Part shown: positions 45,548-54,787 of the stretch, one piece after another | How the letters are laid out: each line of letters begins with the position of its first letter | Position numbering within the stretch: the first letter of the stretch is position 1 | Assembly (NCBI GenBank): GCA_001464735.1 | Contig: LNDU01000032.1 | Location: forward strand, 43,256-107,255 | DNA length: 64,000 nucleotides | Direction: 5' to 3' | Source of the DNA: Nitrospira sp. Ga0074138 | GTDB lineage: Bacteria > Nitrospirota > Nitrospiria > Nitrospirales > Nitrospiraceae | The notes under the pieces: model-generated | Database searches by the model: none | What the model was told of the DNA's origin: nothing | Seen by the model: the letters and a program-made list of their open reading frames with translations, nothing else | Translations under genes and position numbers: made by a program

Positions 45548-46069
45548 CTAGCGTATCCGGACTGCTGTTCCAGAGGCACCACAGAGATATTCAGACGAAC
45601 CTCTTCCTGGCATGGTGGCCGCTTCTTTCTCTGGAGGGATGGCGGCGCTGAAGATTAAGACGGAACCGTGAGAATCAATGTGCCCATTCATTTTAACACC
45701 CGTCAGGGTGTAGGACCGATCAACTGCGCGGAAGGTGCCCTCTTGGCTGAAACTTCCATTCGGTTTCACGGCATAGGTGAGTTCAGCAGTTTCTTCGAAT
45801 GACGTGGAAGTTGGGCCGGGAAGCACCAGCGTGCCTTGTTGTGTGAGGTGGGCAGAGCCGTGGCCATCGTAGATGATGGTCCCGGCGATGTAGAAGTGAG
45901 CCGTGGAGCCTATTGTGCTGTCAGTACAGGTTTTGACTAGGCTGAACCGAAACGTGCCAGTGAGAGAGCTTGCGGAGTCACTGCGGGTGTCTTCGGCACG
46001 GGCCGACCAGGTGGGGAGTGTGGCAAGACAAGCCGTGAGAGCGAGCACAGTGCAGGTCGACGCGCGCAT
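45548..46069 (-). CDS. Hypothetical secreted protein
   Basis: 173 residues. The ATG at 46069 is preceded by an AAGGAGGA site and starts a signal peptide (MRASTCTVLALTACLATLPT), cleaved near ARAED. The mature part is a beta-rich domain: LTGTFRFSLVKTCTDS, GTIIYDGHGSAHLTQQGTLV, LTYAVKPNGSFSQEGTFR, ending in SEYLCGASGTAVRIR with a second Cys. A lipocalin-like or single-domain barrel is plausible. Family not recognised. Confidence 0.65.
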   Translation of the reverse strand: MRASTCTVLALTACLATLPTWSARAEDTRSDSASSLTGTFRFSLVKTCTDSTIGSTAHFYIAGTIIYDGHGSAHLTQQGTLVLPGPTSTSFEETAELTYAVKPNGSFSQEGTFRAVDRSYTLTGVKMNGHIDSHGSVLIFSAAIPPEKEAATMPGRGSSEYLCGASGTAVRIR

Positions 46070-46105
46070 GATGAGTCCTCCTTGTTGCACGGACTGACAT
46101 GACAA

Positions 46106-46822
46106 ACGAATTGATCAGAGAAGGGACGCACAGGTCAGCATGAAAGACAGCGCATGGTTCAGGCGAAGTCCTTCTTGGTACGGCGACGGTGGAAGGCCAC
46201 CGTCGCCGGGTCTGGTTCGCTCAGTTCGTGGTGAAGATCGTCGGGATAGGGGTGGCTCAAGCCTTTCAACTTCATAACCACTGTACTGATGATATCTGAC
46301 ATCCCTGACACATTTCTTGCTGGGAATCTCGCCACAGAAAAGCCCCGTTCCCTCACCGAACTGATGTCACCGGAATCAAAGTAATAAGTCTGTAGCGATA
46401 TATCGGAAAAGAGCTTATTGCTAACTTGTGAAAAGTGTAGTCGGTTTCCCTCGGTCTAGAGTGAGGCGGCAGATTCTATCTAGGTCACTGCGCCATGGGA
46501 TACCCTACACAGGTAGGGTAGGAATGCTGTGAGTGCACTTCGTCAGTAATGGATCGGTATGATGTATTCCACACCTTCAGTTAGGTTCAGGGCTACTCCT
46601 TTCCTATCCTCTTGACGGGGGGGATACATCACGGCATTATTGGTTCAAGGAAGAGGTTTGGTTTAGTCACAGCTCCATCCATTATGCAGATACAAGAAAT
46701 TCGGCCTGTGAGTGCCTGGCGGGATTGAAAATCTCCACATACGTTTGGGTTGTTGTGTCAGTCACTAGGCAGGTGGCAAGATTGGCTCGTATTTCTCATG
46801 ATCCACTGTGAAAGGTTATCGA
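46106..46822. other. Long intergenic region with a strong hairpin
   Basis: About 715 bases. At 46181-46208 a 12-bp perfect stem (cggcgacggtgg / ccaccgtcgccg, loop aagg) stands out; no T-run follows on either strand, so it is not a plain terminator. Open frames here are short and unconvincing. The region would hold the promoter for the toroid-protein gene at 46823. Confidence 0.5.
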
Positions 46823-48112
46823 ATGTTTGGCCCTAGCACCTCGACAATAAAGACGCCTACTGCTCGGATTTTGCTGGATATTTCTATAAATAGAGGATTC
46901 CGCAGATTCTGTTCTGATATGCGCGGAATTTTATTCAAATGTTTTGGATTAAATCGAATTGACCGTTATCCATTTGTTCGTCTAGTGCTGAAAGATTCCA
47001 TGCGCTTCATGCTTGGGAATGTTCAGCCAATCAGAGGGGAAACGCTGGAACGAGCCAAGGCTGCTGCGGGTTGGCTTCTTCGTGCGCAGGCTGCTACTGC
47101 GGATGATGGCGTGTCATATGGTTATTTTCCATTTGGTAGCGGTAATGGTTGGAGGACTTCTTATCCAGAGACGACCGGGTACATCATCTCGACACTCCTT
47201 AAGTATACGAACAATACCGGGGACAAGCAATTTGCCGAAGCGGCTTTGAGGATGGCTCACTGGGAAGTAAGCGTCCAGATGAAATCCGGAGCTGTTCAAG
47301 GAAATGCGCTTTGTGCTCCGGAGGATCAGGTGGCTGCTGCCTTTAATACTGGTATGGTCTTGGATGGGTGGAGTGCAGCCTTCCGGTTTAGTCAGGACGA
47401 ACGCTTTCTGAAAGCCGGCCAACGTGCGGGAGATTTTCTGGTTGGGGATATGAATGAACAGGGCTATCTCCAGTCCCATGGTAAGAATATGCCCGTATCG
47501 ATAAAAACCTTTACATGCTTGTGCGCCTGGCCTCTTTGCCGATTGAGTGAAGATACAGGGGATGATCGCTACCGAATCGAGGCTGTAAAAATAGTCGAGG
47601 CCGCTCTTAAGCAACAACATGTTAATGGATGGTTTGCGAACAACTGTTTAACGCGCCATGAGGCCCCGCTTCTTCACACCATTGGCTATACGCTTCAGGG
47701 TATTCTCGAAGTTGGGATCTCTGCCAAGCGCGATGATTTTATCGGTGCGGCCCAACGAGGCATTGATCCTCTTATTTCGCAAATGAGATCCGATGGCTTC
47801 CTCCCCGGACGTTTTTATTCAGATTGGACGCCGGCTGCGTTTTCTTCTTGTTTGACGGGTTCTGCGCAGATTGCAGTCGTCTGTTACCGGCTGTTTGAAC
47901 ATACTGGAGATGTGAAATATCGTGGGGCAGCTGACTCGCTTCTGAATTTTTTGAAGGCGCTCCAATTGATCGATACCCCTATCACCGAAGTCCAGGGGGC
48001 CATCTCAGGTTCGTTTCCTATTGTTGGGGCTTATCAGATGTTGGGGTATCCCAATTGGGCCACGAAATATTATCTTGATGCTCTGATGTGTCAGCAGAGG
48101 TTTTCTTCTTAA
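46823..48112 (+). CDS. Alpha/alpha-toroid protein, sugar-processing-like
   Basis: 429 residues with repeated helical hairpins such as AAAGWLLRAQAATADDGVSY, TTGYIISTLLKYTNN, AAFNTGMVLDGWSAAFRF and AHWEVSVQMKSGAVQG. This (alpha/alpha)6 pattern is found in glycoside hydrolases of the GH88/GH127 type and in the C5-epimerase C-terminal domain. The conserved Gly-Trp-Arg-Thr-Ser-Tyr-Pro-Glu-Thr stretch (WRTSYPETTGY) and HEAPLLHTIGYTLQGILE support a sugar-binding cleft. No signal peptide. The gene is AT-richer than its surroundings. First of the four-gene block ending at 52029. Confidence 0.6.
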   Translation: MFGPSTSTIKTPTARILLDISINRGFRRFCSDMRGILFKCFGLNRIDRYPFVRLVLKDSMRFMLGNVQPIRGETLERAKAAAGWLLRAQAATADDGVSYGYFPFGSGNGWRTSYPETTGYIISTLLKYTNNTGDKQFAEAALRMAHWEVSVQMKSGAVQGNALCAPEDQVAAAFNTGMVLDGWSAAFRFSQDERFLKAGQRAGDFLVGDMNEQGYLQSHGKNMPVSIKTFTCLCAWPLCRLSEDTGDDRYRIEAVKIVEAALKQQHVNGWFANNCLTRHEAPLLHTIGYTLQGILEVGISAKRDDFIGAAQRGIDPLISQMRSDGFLPGRFYSDWTPAAFSSCLTGSAQIAVVCYRLFEHTGDVKYRGAADSLLNFLKALQLIDTPITEVQGAISGSFPIVGAYQMLGYPNWATKYYLDALMCQQRFSS

Positions 48113-48852
48113 GAGAAATAACTTCGCATTGGTGCAGGTGATTGCATTCAATGTTCCAACGTCATTAATTTCTGGGGTGTCTTTTCCGCGATATATCTAT
48201 GAACCGTTCGCGATATAGAGATGCGTCCAGAACAAACGTGAGCCCCCCCCCTCAACGGAAACAGCGGAGAAAGAGAATCTTCCGGCAGAAGAGCTATCCC
48301 AGCTAGTCAGGTCCTATGCGGCGATCGACGTTCACATGATCTTCAATAGTATCGATGTTGAAGGACGTCGATGCGGGCCGTCGGATCAATAAATCTGGCA
48401 GTAGTACGGCATGAGGTCGTCCATGTACAGCAGGCTAGGGGCGTCTGAGGTCACGTGACAGAATGAATTGGAACGCGAGAGGAGTCGGCTCAAGCGGATG
48501 TACGCGGACTTGTCATTGGAGAATGTCGCGCTGAAGGTGTGATCACAAAAGAGCTCCGACGTCCGGTAATCGTCTGAAGGTTGTAAGTCTCAGACGTGAA
48601 TTCTGAAAGCCTCTGAGTTTGAATGGCTGGACTAGGTGTAAGAACTCAGCGCGGAATGATTACTGAGTTACACTGGAGAGCAGCCCAAAGCCGTCTGGCG
48701 GAACTGCCGCCAGGCTATCTTGGAAGCAAGTCAGACGTTCTTCTTGGTAAGGCGTCATCTTGACGCGAGCGCTTGCAAAGAGGCAGGGATTTAGTCATGG
48801 TCAGGAGTTTGGTTGTAAGTTGGAACGTGAATATGCGTAGGGGATTACTAGA
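48113..48852. other. Non-coding region holding an IS3-type remnant
   Basis: About 740 bases between the toroid gene and the acyltransferase gene. 48426-48542 keeps a piece of an IS3-family orfA (see separate entry). The rest holds a cytosine run and a short inverted repeat (cgatatatc region near 48187), and no gene was seen. Confidence 0.45.
48426..48542 (+). pseudogene. IS3-family (IS407-like) orfA remnant
   Basis: The plus strand encodes GASEVT, a stop, then QNELERERSRLKRMYADLSL and ENVALKV, the leucine-zipper region of the IS407-type OrfA. Both ends are gone and the frame is broken by a TGA, so the element is dead. Confidence 0.65.
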
Positions 48853-49890
48853 ATGAAGAAGGCTTTTTATAAGGCATTACACTTTCTTGGAAATGGAAAC
48901 GTTTCACGTACCCTCAATAAATATTTCATGAAGCGTAGTCGGTATTATACCTATAAGATGTCCGGTTCTCTAACTCAACAAAAAATCGTGAGCACGCTGA
49001 GAGATCTGGAGCTTTCGACCGGGGATGTTGTCTGTGTGCATAGCAGTTTTAGTTCGCTAGGATACGTGGAGGGTGGTCCGGAAACCCTCATAAGAGCTTT
49101 AGAAGAAGTGGTTGGGTCCTCAGGGACTATCATGATGCCGACGTTTTCCATGGGTAGCAGTATGTTGTCCTACCTTGAGTCTGGAGAGGTATTTGATGTT
49201 GGGAAGACTCCCTCAAAAGTTGGAGCTGTTACCGAGGTTTTTCGGAAATGGCCCGGCGTAATACGCAGTCTCCATCCCACCAACTCGGTTGCAGCCAAAG
49301 GTCGCTTGGCAAAGGATCTTTTGGATGGGCATCATCAGTCGGCTAAGCCTTTTGGGTTGGAAACCCCATTTGGTCGTCTCGCTCCGTTTAGCGGGAAGAT
49401 CCTCATGATTAATACTCATATTCATAGCTTTTTGCATCATGTGCAGGATCTGGTAGATTTTCCAAATTTATATTTGGATGGAACTCGTAAAGCCAAAATC
49501 ATTGATGAAACAGGAGCAGAGTCGACCATTGAAACTCAGGTCATGCGCGTACGAGTACCCTACTATCTCATCTTGCCAGGCACGGATGGTTTCCAAGAAG
49601 ATTATGCACTGTTGCATGATTATGCCCTCATTTTCCCTGAGAGTCGTGGGCCTGCTCTCCTTCAAGCAGGTTTTCGATTGAATAATCACCCGGATATTTG
49701 GGAGAGACAGAAATTTCTCGAGGCGAAGAAAATTTTGCGCACCGCAGACCTCGGCGCAGCTCGCGTCGGGCTTCTCCAGGCCGCTTCTTTTTTGCATGAG
49801 GTTCGCCCGGCGATGGAATCCGTGCTGACTCGTTTCCGAACATCGTATGATGTGGAAAGAATTAAAAGTTTGGATCTTCCCTATTTATAA
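48853..49890 (+). CDS. AAC(3)-family N-acyltransferase
   Basis: 345 residues, full-length member of the aminoglycoside 3-N-acetyltransferase/YokD fold family. Marks seen: VCVHSSFSSLGYVEGGPETL at the N-terminus, IMMPTFSMG, and SLHPTNSVAAKG (residues 139-150), the family signature for CoA-dependent N-acyl transfer. Not clearly a resistance enzyme: relatives in biosynthetic or polysaccharide loci acylate amino sugars and other amines. It sits in a block with a chorismate lyase-like protein and a CoA ligase, so it could use an aryl-CoA as donor (inference). Confidence 0.88.
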   Translation: MKKAFYKALHFLGNGNVSRTLNKYFMKRSRYYTYKMSGSLTQQKIVSTLRDLELSTGDVVCVHSSFSSLGYVEGGPETLIRALEEVVGSSGTIMMPTFSMGSSMLSYLESGEVFDVGKTPSKVGAVTEVFRKWPGVIRSLHPTNSVAAKGRLAKDLLDGHHQSAKPFGLETPFGRLAPFSGKILMINTHIHSFLHHVQDLVDFPNLYLDGTRKAKIIDETGAESTIETQVMRVRVPYYLILPGTDGFQEDYALLHDYALIFPESRGPALLQAGFRLNNHPDIWERQKFLEAKKILRTADLGAARVGLLQAASFLHEVRPAMESVLTRFRTSYDVERIKSLDLPYL

Positions 49891-50000
49891 TTGCTGAGAT
49901 TGAGATTGGGAATGAATTCCACTGTCTTTCATGAGAGTTATGAAGGCCATCCCTTGGTTGGGCTGATGGAAGCTCCACGTTCTGTCTCTAGGGAACACCC

Positions 50001-50597
50001 ATGCAAAAGAGCAATGATTTTAATCCAATGGAAGATTTGCTTACGGCTCAGTTCGCGCTGCCCGCAGACTTACGGGAGCTTAATCTTCGGACATTAACGC
50101 CGTTTCAGCGGGCGCTGATGGTAATCGATGGAACTGTGACCAAATTTATCGAAGCCTATACCATGGAGCAGATTGAAATTGTAAGGTTAGGCCAGGAAAT
50201 CAGGCCATTAGCGGTTGATAATCAATGGCTAGAAGCAGAAAAGGGAAGTAAGGTGCTCATGCGTCAAGTCTTGTTGCGGGGGAAAGGGAGTTATACGTGT
50301 TATGCCTATGCCCCATCGCTGATTATTCTTGATCGACTGCCCCAGTTTATCAAAGAAGGCCTCGACTTAGAAGGCGGAGGAATTGGCCGAATTCTCTATG
50401 GTAACCGTTGGGAGACTCATCGGGAATTGCTATGGTGGGGCAAAGAGACTCTCAAAAATGTTCCCGATGCCATTCGCAACATGGCCGGAGTAGAAGCGCT
50501 AAGCAGGACGTACCGAATCATTGCAGGTGGAAAGCCCATCATGTTGATAAACGAAAAATTTCCTGTTCACGGAGATGCCATGCCAGCGCATCATTAG
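50001..50597 (+). CDS. Chorismate pyruvate-lyase family protein (UbiC/DUF98-like)
   Basis: 198 residues. Similar to the DUF98/UbiC group, which splits chorismate to 4-hydroxybenzoate and pyruvate; a mycobacterial member of this group supplies 4-hydroxybenzoate for phenolic glycolipids. The substrate-site pattern fits: LMRQVLLRGKG (Arg88 at the UbiC-like Arg position) and LINEKFP (Glu near the end). Start ATG at 50001 with an AGGGAA site. An AT-rich gene of the four-gene block. The activity is inferred from family, not seen. Confidence 0.75.
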   Translation: MQKSNDFNPMEDLLTAQFALPADLRELNLRTLTPFQRALMVIDGTVTKFIEAYTMEQIEIVRLGQEIRPLAVDNQWLEAEKGSKVLMRQVLLRGKGSYTCYAYAPSLIILDRLPQFIKEGLDLEGGGIGRILYGNRWETHRELLWWGKETLKNVPDAIRNMAGVEALSRTYRIIAGGKPIMLINEKFPVHGDAMPAHH

Positions 50598-50700
50598 TCG
50601 ATCTCTGGCACTTACGATTGAGAACGAAAGCTCAAATCGTTTTCCGCGAAAGTGTGAAAAACGCCTGAAGAAAGTTCGTGGTGCCTAGAAAGGAGTTCTT

Positions 50701-52029
50701 ATGAATTTCGAGTACTTAGACCCATTTATTGAGACGCTTGGGCGTGAAGCCTTAGAGCAAATTCAATTGAAAAAGCTGCAAATAATGTTGGACCCAATAT
50801 TAAAAAGCAACAGCTTCTATCGATCAAAGTTAGAAAAAGCAGGAATTAAGCAAGCAAAAGAAATCCAGACATTTGATGATTATCGAAAGATTCCCTTTAC
50901 AACGAAAGAGGAGTTATCGAACGATCAGTCTCTTCATCCACCTTATGGCACAAATGTGACTTTTAAGCGTGAGGATTACACTCGAATCCATCAAACTTCT
51001 GGCACCACTGGACAGCCGTTGCGCTGTTTAGATACGGAGGAGAGTTGGAGTTGGTGGGCTCGCTGTTGGGCGATGGTTTATCGAGCTGCTGGAGTATCCT
51101 CGCATGATCGGATTTTTTTTGCCTTTTCATTTGGCCCATTCATTGGATTTTGGAGTGCGCATGAAGGGGCGCGAGTGATTGGTGCGATGTCTATTCCTGG
51201 CGGAGGGATGTCTTCTCAGCAAAGAGTGAAGGCTATTTTCAACCATGAGGTGACGGTTTTAGTCTGTACTCCCACCTATGCGTTGCATTTGGGGGAAATT
51301 GCTAAGGACGAAGGAATGGATTTTTCCAGTTCAAGCGTAAGGATTAACATCCATGCCGGAGAGCCAGGGGCGAGCATACCTGGGACACGGAAGCGTATTG
51401 AGTCTATTTGGAAGGCTAAATGTTACGATCATGCTGGAGCAACGGAGGTTGGAGCTTGGGGCTTCGAATGTTTGGCTCAACAAGGTCCTCATATTAATGA
51501 AGGTGAGTTTATCTGTGAAGTGATTGATCCGATTACAGGGAAGCTTGCTCAAGAAGGAGAATTGGTTATCTCGAACCTCGGGCGAGTGGGAATGCCGGTC
51601 ATCCGATATCGGACTGGTGATCGAGTCAAGTTGAATACTGGTTGCTGCGAATGTGGGAGAACCTTTGATCGTCTAGAGGGTGGAATTATCGGCAGAGTTG
51701 ATGGCGTGATTGTCATTCGTGGGATTAATGTATTCCCGAGTGCGATTGAAAATATTGTGAGGCAGTTTCCAGAAGTGGGGGAATTCACGGTGGATGTGTC
51801 TCGCCACCGTGAGTTGGATGAGATGGAGCTTCGAGTGGAAGTGATGACTGGAGACACCGAGGCTATTGCTGCTGCAGTTGCCCATGAAATTCGGAATGCT
51901 CTCACGTTGCGTGTGGCGGTGAAGATTGCTCCGCATGGTACATTGCCGCGTTTTGATTTAAAGGCTAGGCGCTTTAATGATTACCGCCATTTGGCGGAGT
52001 CTGTAGCATCGAAGCCCCCAACTTCGTGA
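50701..52029 (+). CDS. Phenylacetate-CoA ligase-like adenylating enzyme
   Basis: 442 residues of the PaaK family, acyl-adenylate/CoA ligases. The AMP-binding motif is HQTSGTTGQP (98-107), followed by NIHAGEPGASIPGTRKRIES, YDHAGATEVGAWGFEC, and the C-terminal lid IIGRVDGVIVIRGINVFPSA, IENIVRQFPEVGEFTVDV. A strong AAAGGAG site precedes it. Family substrates are aryl acids, so 4-hydroxybenzoate from the neighbouring lyase is a natural candidate. Coding is AT-richer than in the flanks. Confidence 0.88.
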   Translation: MNFEYLDPFIETLGREALEQIQLKKLQIMLDPILKSNSFYRSKLEKAGIKQAKEIQTFDDYRKIPFTTKEELSNDQSLHPPYGTNVTFKREDYTRIHQTSGTTGQPLRCLDTEESWSWWARCWAMVYRAAGVSSHDRIFFAFSFGPFIGFWSAHEGARVIGAMSIPGGGMSSQQRVKAIFNHEVTVLVCTPTYALHLGEIAKDEGMDFSSSSVRINIHAGEPGASIPGTRKRIESIWKAKCYDHAGATEVGAWGFECLAQQGPHINEGEFICEVIDPITGKLAQEGELVISNLGRVGMPVIRYRTGDRVKLNTGCCECGRTFDRLEGGIIGRVDGVIVIRGINVFPSAIENIVRQFPEVGEFTVDVSRHRELDEMELRVEVMTGDTEAIAAAVAHEIRNALTLRVAVKIAPHGTLPRFDLKARRFNDYRHLAESVASKPPTS

Positions 52030-52114
52030 ATAGGTGTAACTTGAAGATGGGCGTAATGTTTATGGAGGAATAATATATTGGGCAGTTTGAAGGTCCAAGT
52101 GTAAGGATCCTAAT

Positions 52115-52627
52115 CTAGTCGCATTGCTTAAACTGGGACTGCTGGCAACGCCGTGCCATCTCCTGTGCCTGCTCGATCTGCTCAGCAGTCATGTGTGAGG
52201 TCAGATAGTCTCGACGCTTCACGGCTGCCTTTCCCTCATCGCCATGTAACAGGGTGCCAGCGATGTGGTACCACATGAGCGCGCGAACCACGTCTTTCCG
52301 GACACCCCGTCCCCTCTCGTAGATCAGGCCGAGATTGCTCTGCGGACCAGGGTAGCCCTGTGCCGCCGCCTTGCGAAACCACGTCAGTGCCGTTGGGTAG
52401 TCCTGTCGGACACCCCGTCCTTTTTCATGCATCACGCCCAGATAGAATTGGGCCGATGCCACTCCTTGCTCCGCCAGGGGACTGAAGAGGCGAGCCGCCT
52501 GTGTATACTCACCACGCTCATACGCAAATTCCGCCTCCTCAAGAGAACTTGCTGCCATAGCGGACTGGGAACTTGTACCTGCCGCACAGGTCAGAACCAA
52601 GAGCATTGCCAAGAAGAAGCGACGCAT
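52115..52627 (-). CDS. Sel1-repeat (TPR-like) protein, exported
   Basis: 170 residues. A signal peptide (MRRFFLAMLLVLTCAAGTSS) is followed by Sel1 repeats: SAQFYLGVMHEKGRGVRQDY, PQSNLGLIYERGRGVRKDVV, each with the LG..YxxGxGVxxD pattern. Such repeats form superhelical scaffolds for protein binding. It lies on the opposite strand to the ligase gene, converging on it. Confidence 0.85.
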   Translation of the reverse strand: MRRFFLAMLLVLTCAAGTSSQSAMAASSLEEAEFAYERGEYTQAARLFSPLAEQGVASAQFYLGVMHEKGRGVRQDYPTALTWFRKAAAQGYPGPQSNLGLIYERGRGVRKDVVRALMWYHIAGTLLHGDEGKAAVKRRDYLTSHMTAEQIEQAQEMARRCQQSQFKQCD

Positions 52628-52809
52628 CGATCACCAGCCTTTCAACAAAATCGTTAAACCTTGGGGGTCGGGAATCTTCTTTCAGGAGGGTCTCGTTCGC
52701 AGGTCGAACCGCTCACATGAAAGCCGAAGCAACCAGATGCAAGAGTTCCACGCCAGCAGCCGAGACATGATTCCTGACACACCCTTTTTCGGACCAGGCT
52801 TCGTGTAGG

Positions 52810-53025
52810 TCATGGAGCACCGTTGACCCCCTGTCGAAGCTGGACAGGTGGGCATTGAACATTGGCGAAGGAACAAAATACACAGCAGTCGCCGGACTTC
52901 GGTCGAAGAACGATGCGGCACGAGTCGCATTCAAAGACGACGATGCAGGCATCGGTTGGCATCTCTCTTTCTGCCCTCGCACCACAGCGAGGGCAGGTCA
53001 CGACCGACTGCGTGATGACATCCAT
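52810..53025 (-). CDS. Small cysteine-rich (GDCCVYCSYG-like) protein
   Basis: 71 residues if started at MDVITQSVVTCPRC, with an AGGAAGG site before the ATG at 53025. Two parts: a CPRCGA..CDSC zinc ribbon and a GDCCVFCSFANVQCPPVQ stretch, a conserved cysteine motif of small bacterial proteins of unknown role. The earlier in-frame start at 53142 adds residues unlike the family. Confidence 0.6.
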   Translation of the reverse strand: MDVITQSVVTCPRCGARAEREMPTDACIVVFECDSCRIVLRPKSGDCCVFCSFANVQCPPVQLRQGVNGAP

Positions 53026-53205
53026 GCCCTTCCTGTGATCTTTACCCATTGGTGTCCGTTGCGGTAAGTCTACTGCAAAATCGACGGCCAATCCATCATT
53101 CCTGAGTCGATGGGGGAGGCGAGAAAGGCATCGGATTGCCACGGGGCGAGAAATTCAGAATGTCCCCGTTGCCTTCATCTTGCAGGGAAATGGTTTCTCA
53201 GAAAA

Positions 53206-53218
53206 GACTCCCGATCCC
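53206..53218. repeat. Dispersed motif copy 2 (gactcccgatccc)
   Basis: One-base variant (t for c) of the core motif, followed by tattctt. Lies downstream of the rhodanese pseudogene, on the far side from the RAYT gene. Confidence 0.45.
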
Positions 53219-53264
53219 TATTCTTCAAACCACAGTCAGCTCATCCAAACCCATTTCCCCGTTC

Positions 53265-53823
53265 CTATTCGTAGATGGGTTCTCCGCGTGTGAGCCAGAC
53301 ACCCCATGACTTTGAATAGGCGTGTATCCGTTCTGTTTCGGCACCATTTATGGTCACGACAGGGTGCCTTGTGTTGACCCATTGGAAGATGCCGCCATAG
53401 ACATTGACAACATTGGTGTATCCTTGCTGGAGCAGTCGTTCCGCAATACGCTCGCTGCGGTACCCCACCGAACAATAGACTGCCACTGGTGCCTGTGTAT
53501 CAATTTCCGACCAGCCGGGCCAGATCAAAATCGTCGTAGCCCACCCAAGTCGCTCCTGCAATATGACTCACTTCAAATTCTCGGTATGTACGGGCATCGA
53601 GTACACGATATTGCCCTGATTGGATCTGGTCGACCGACACTTCCGGCACGCTATGCGACAACAGGGTGGACAGCAGCAGGTCATAGGCCGTGTCGCTGAC
53701 ATGGGTCGGCGCGTGGCGGTGACGTTCCCACAAAAAGAGGAGCACTCCCAGCACGACCATTCCAAGAATTATGGGATAGCGCATCGGCAGCCATCGCTGG
53801 AATAGGATTGAGGTTTCTGCCAC
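53265..53823 (-). pseudogene. Rhodanese-like protein, frameshifted
   Basis: Two overlapping frames together make a single exported rhodanese: an N-terminal membrane anchor (IILGMVVLGVLLFLWERH), then VSVDQIQSGQYRVLDARTYR and SHIAGATWVGYDDFDLA. After RLVG one extra G shifts the frame; the other frame goes on with IDTQAPVAVYCSVGYRSERI, where the active-site loop CSVGYR has the catalytic Cys, and GGIFQW. The shift lies near 53512. A sequencing error is possible; otherwise the gene is inactive. Confidence 0.7.
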
Positions 53824-53874
53824 AGGGGCATGATTCAGTCAAATGTCGAGGATGAACTGCAGCGGCGTTAGTGT

Positions 53875-54546
53875 TCAAGAGCCTTTCGGGCGTCCCCGAG
53901 GGCGCAAGGTTGACTCCATGCAAAACCGTTTCGCCATGCGGCGCACCCAGCCTTCTTCACCAAATGGACGGCCACGCTGCACACTGAGCCGGAGCCTGTC
54001 CAGATCCTCGCCGGTTTCAGGACGATTCACCCGTGCCACCCAATTTCGTGGTAGGTCCACCGGCCAGTCGCTCAGCCAGGTCGTGATTTTGGGATCGCCT
54101 TGGGCTCGTCGCCACAAACTGGACCATCGCCAATTTTCAGCCTGCCTGACCAGTTTGGCCCGCAGCGCATTACGCTCCACGTAGCGGGCGACCGTCAGGA
54201 AATGCGCATCAGTTTGGACTGGAAACGATCTGAAGCGGCCCTGATAGACAGGGCCAGTGCCGGCAGTGTCATGGTGTGAATGCCAGCGTTGGGTGTGGGT
54301 GACGGTGATCCAGCGGAGCACTTCGGAGAGTTCTCCGTCCTGCCGTGGCCAGAGCAGGAGATGCCAGTGAGTCGGCATCAGGCAATAGGCGGCAATGCGA
54401 ATTCGAGAATTGGCCTGGGCTTCGGCCAGAACCTGTTCAAACGCGGCATAGTCGGCAGGTTCCTCGAACAGTGGGAGGCGTCCCACTCGACGATTCAGGA
54501 CATGGTAGGCGAGGGCGCCGGCAACGAGTCGGGGGCGACGAGGCAT
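53875..54546 (-). mobile_element. REP-associated tyrosine transposase (RAYT, Y1_Tnp family)
   Basis: 223-residue IS200/IS605-type transposase. N-terminal PRRPRLVAGALAYHVLNRRV, the HUH motif CLMPTHWHLLLW, and the later YVERNALRAKLVRQAENWRW and SSLWRR match the RAYT family, whose catalytic Tyr is in the Y-V-x-R-N-x-(L)-R context. RAYTs are single-copy domesticated-like transposases that maintain REP palindromes. The gene is intact, and a truncated second copy lies at 60520-60627. Confidence 0.92.
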
Positions 54547-54588
54547 AGAGAATCTTCTAGCGGACCCGTGACGCGGCTGTCAAGTTAA

Positions 54589-54600
54589 GACTCCCGACCC
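54589..54600. repeat. Dispersed motif copy 3 (gactcccgaccc)
   Basis: About 40 bases upstream of the RAYT start; followed by ggttt. Same orientation as the others. Confidence 0.5.
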
Positions 54601-54613
54601 GGTTTCTATACCC

Positions 54614-54787
54614 TTAACGCGCGGCAACGGTCTGGGATTCCCGGGCAGCCAGGCTTTTTCGGCGGTTGTTGGAAATGGTGCGGTCAATAATCGCACCACA
54701 GTTCATGCATTTCCATGCATAGAACACGAGAAAGAAATCCGAAAACCGCTCCAACAACATCATCCCCCTACACTTTGGACATTCCAT
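54614..54787 (-). CDS. 57-residue zinc-ribbon protein
   Basis: A gene too short for usual ORF cut-offs: it begins MECPKCRGMM, passes through FSDFFLVFYAWKCMNCGAII, and ends KSLAARESQTVAAR. Two CxxC pairs (CPKC and CMNC) make a zinc ribbon. A GGAGGG site stands about five bases before the ATG. Similar small zinc-ribbon proteins occur in related genomes; role unknown (often thought regulatory). Confidence 0.72.
   Translation of the reverse strand: MECPKCRGMMLLERFSDFFLVFYAWKCMNCGAIIDRTISNNRRKSLAARESQTVAAR

Noticed and set aside
46159..46356. 65-codon minus-strand frame covering the strong hairpin
   Set aside because: No ribosome-binding site and its sequence encodes the hairpin arms; not gene-like.
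46823..52029. Aminoglycoside resistance island
   Set aside because: The AAC(3)-type gene is surrounded by aryl-acid genes and no other resistance gene; a biosynthetic role fits better.
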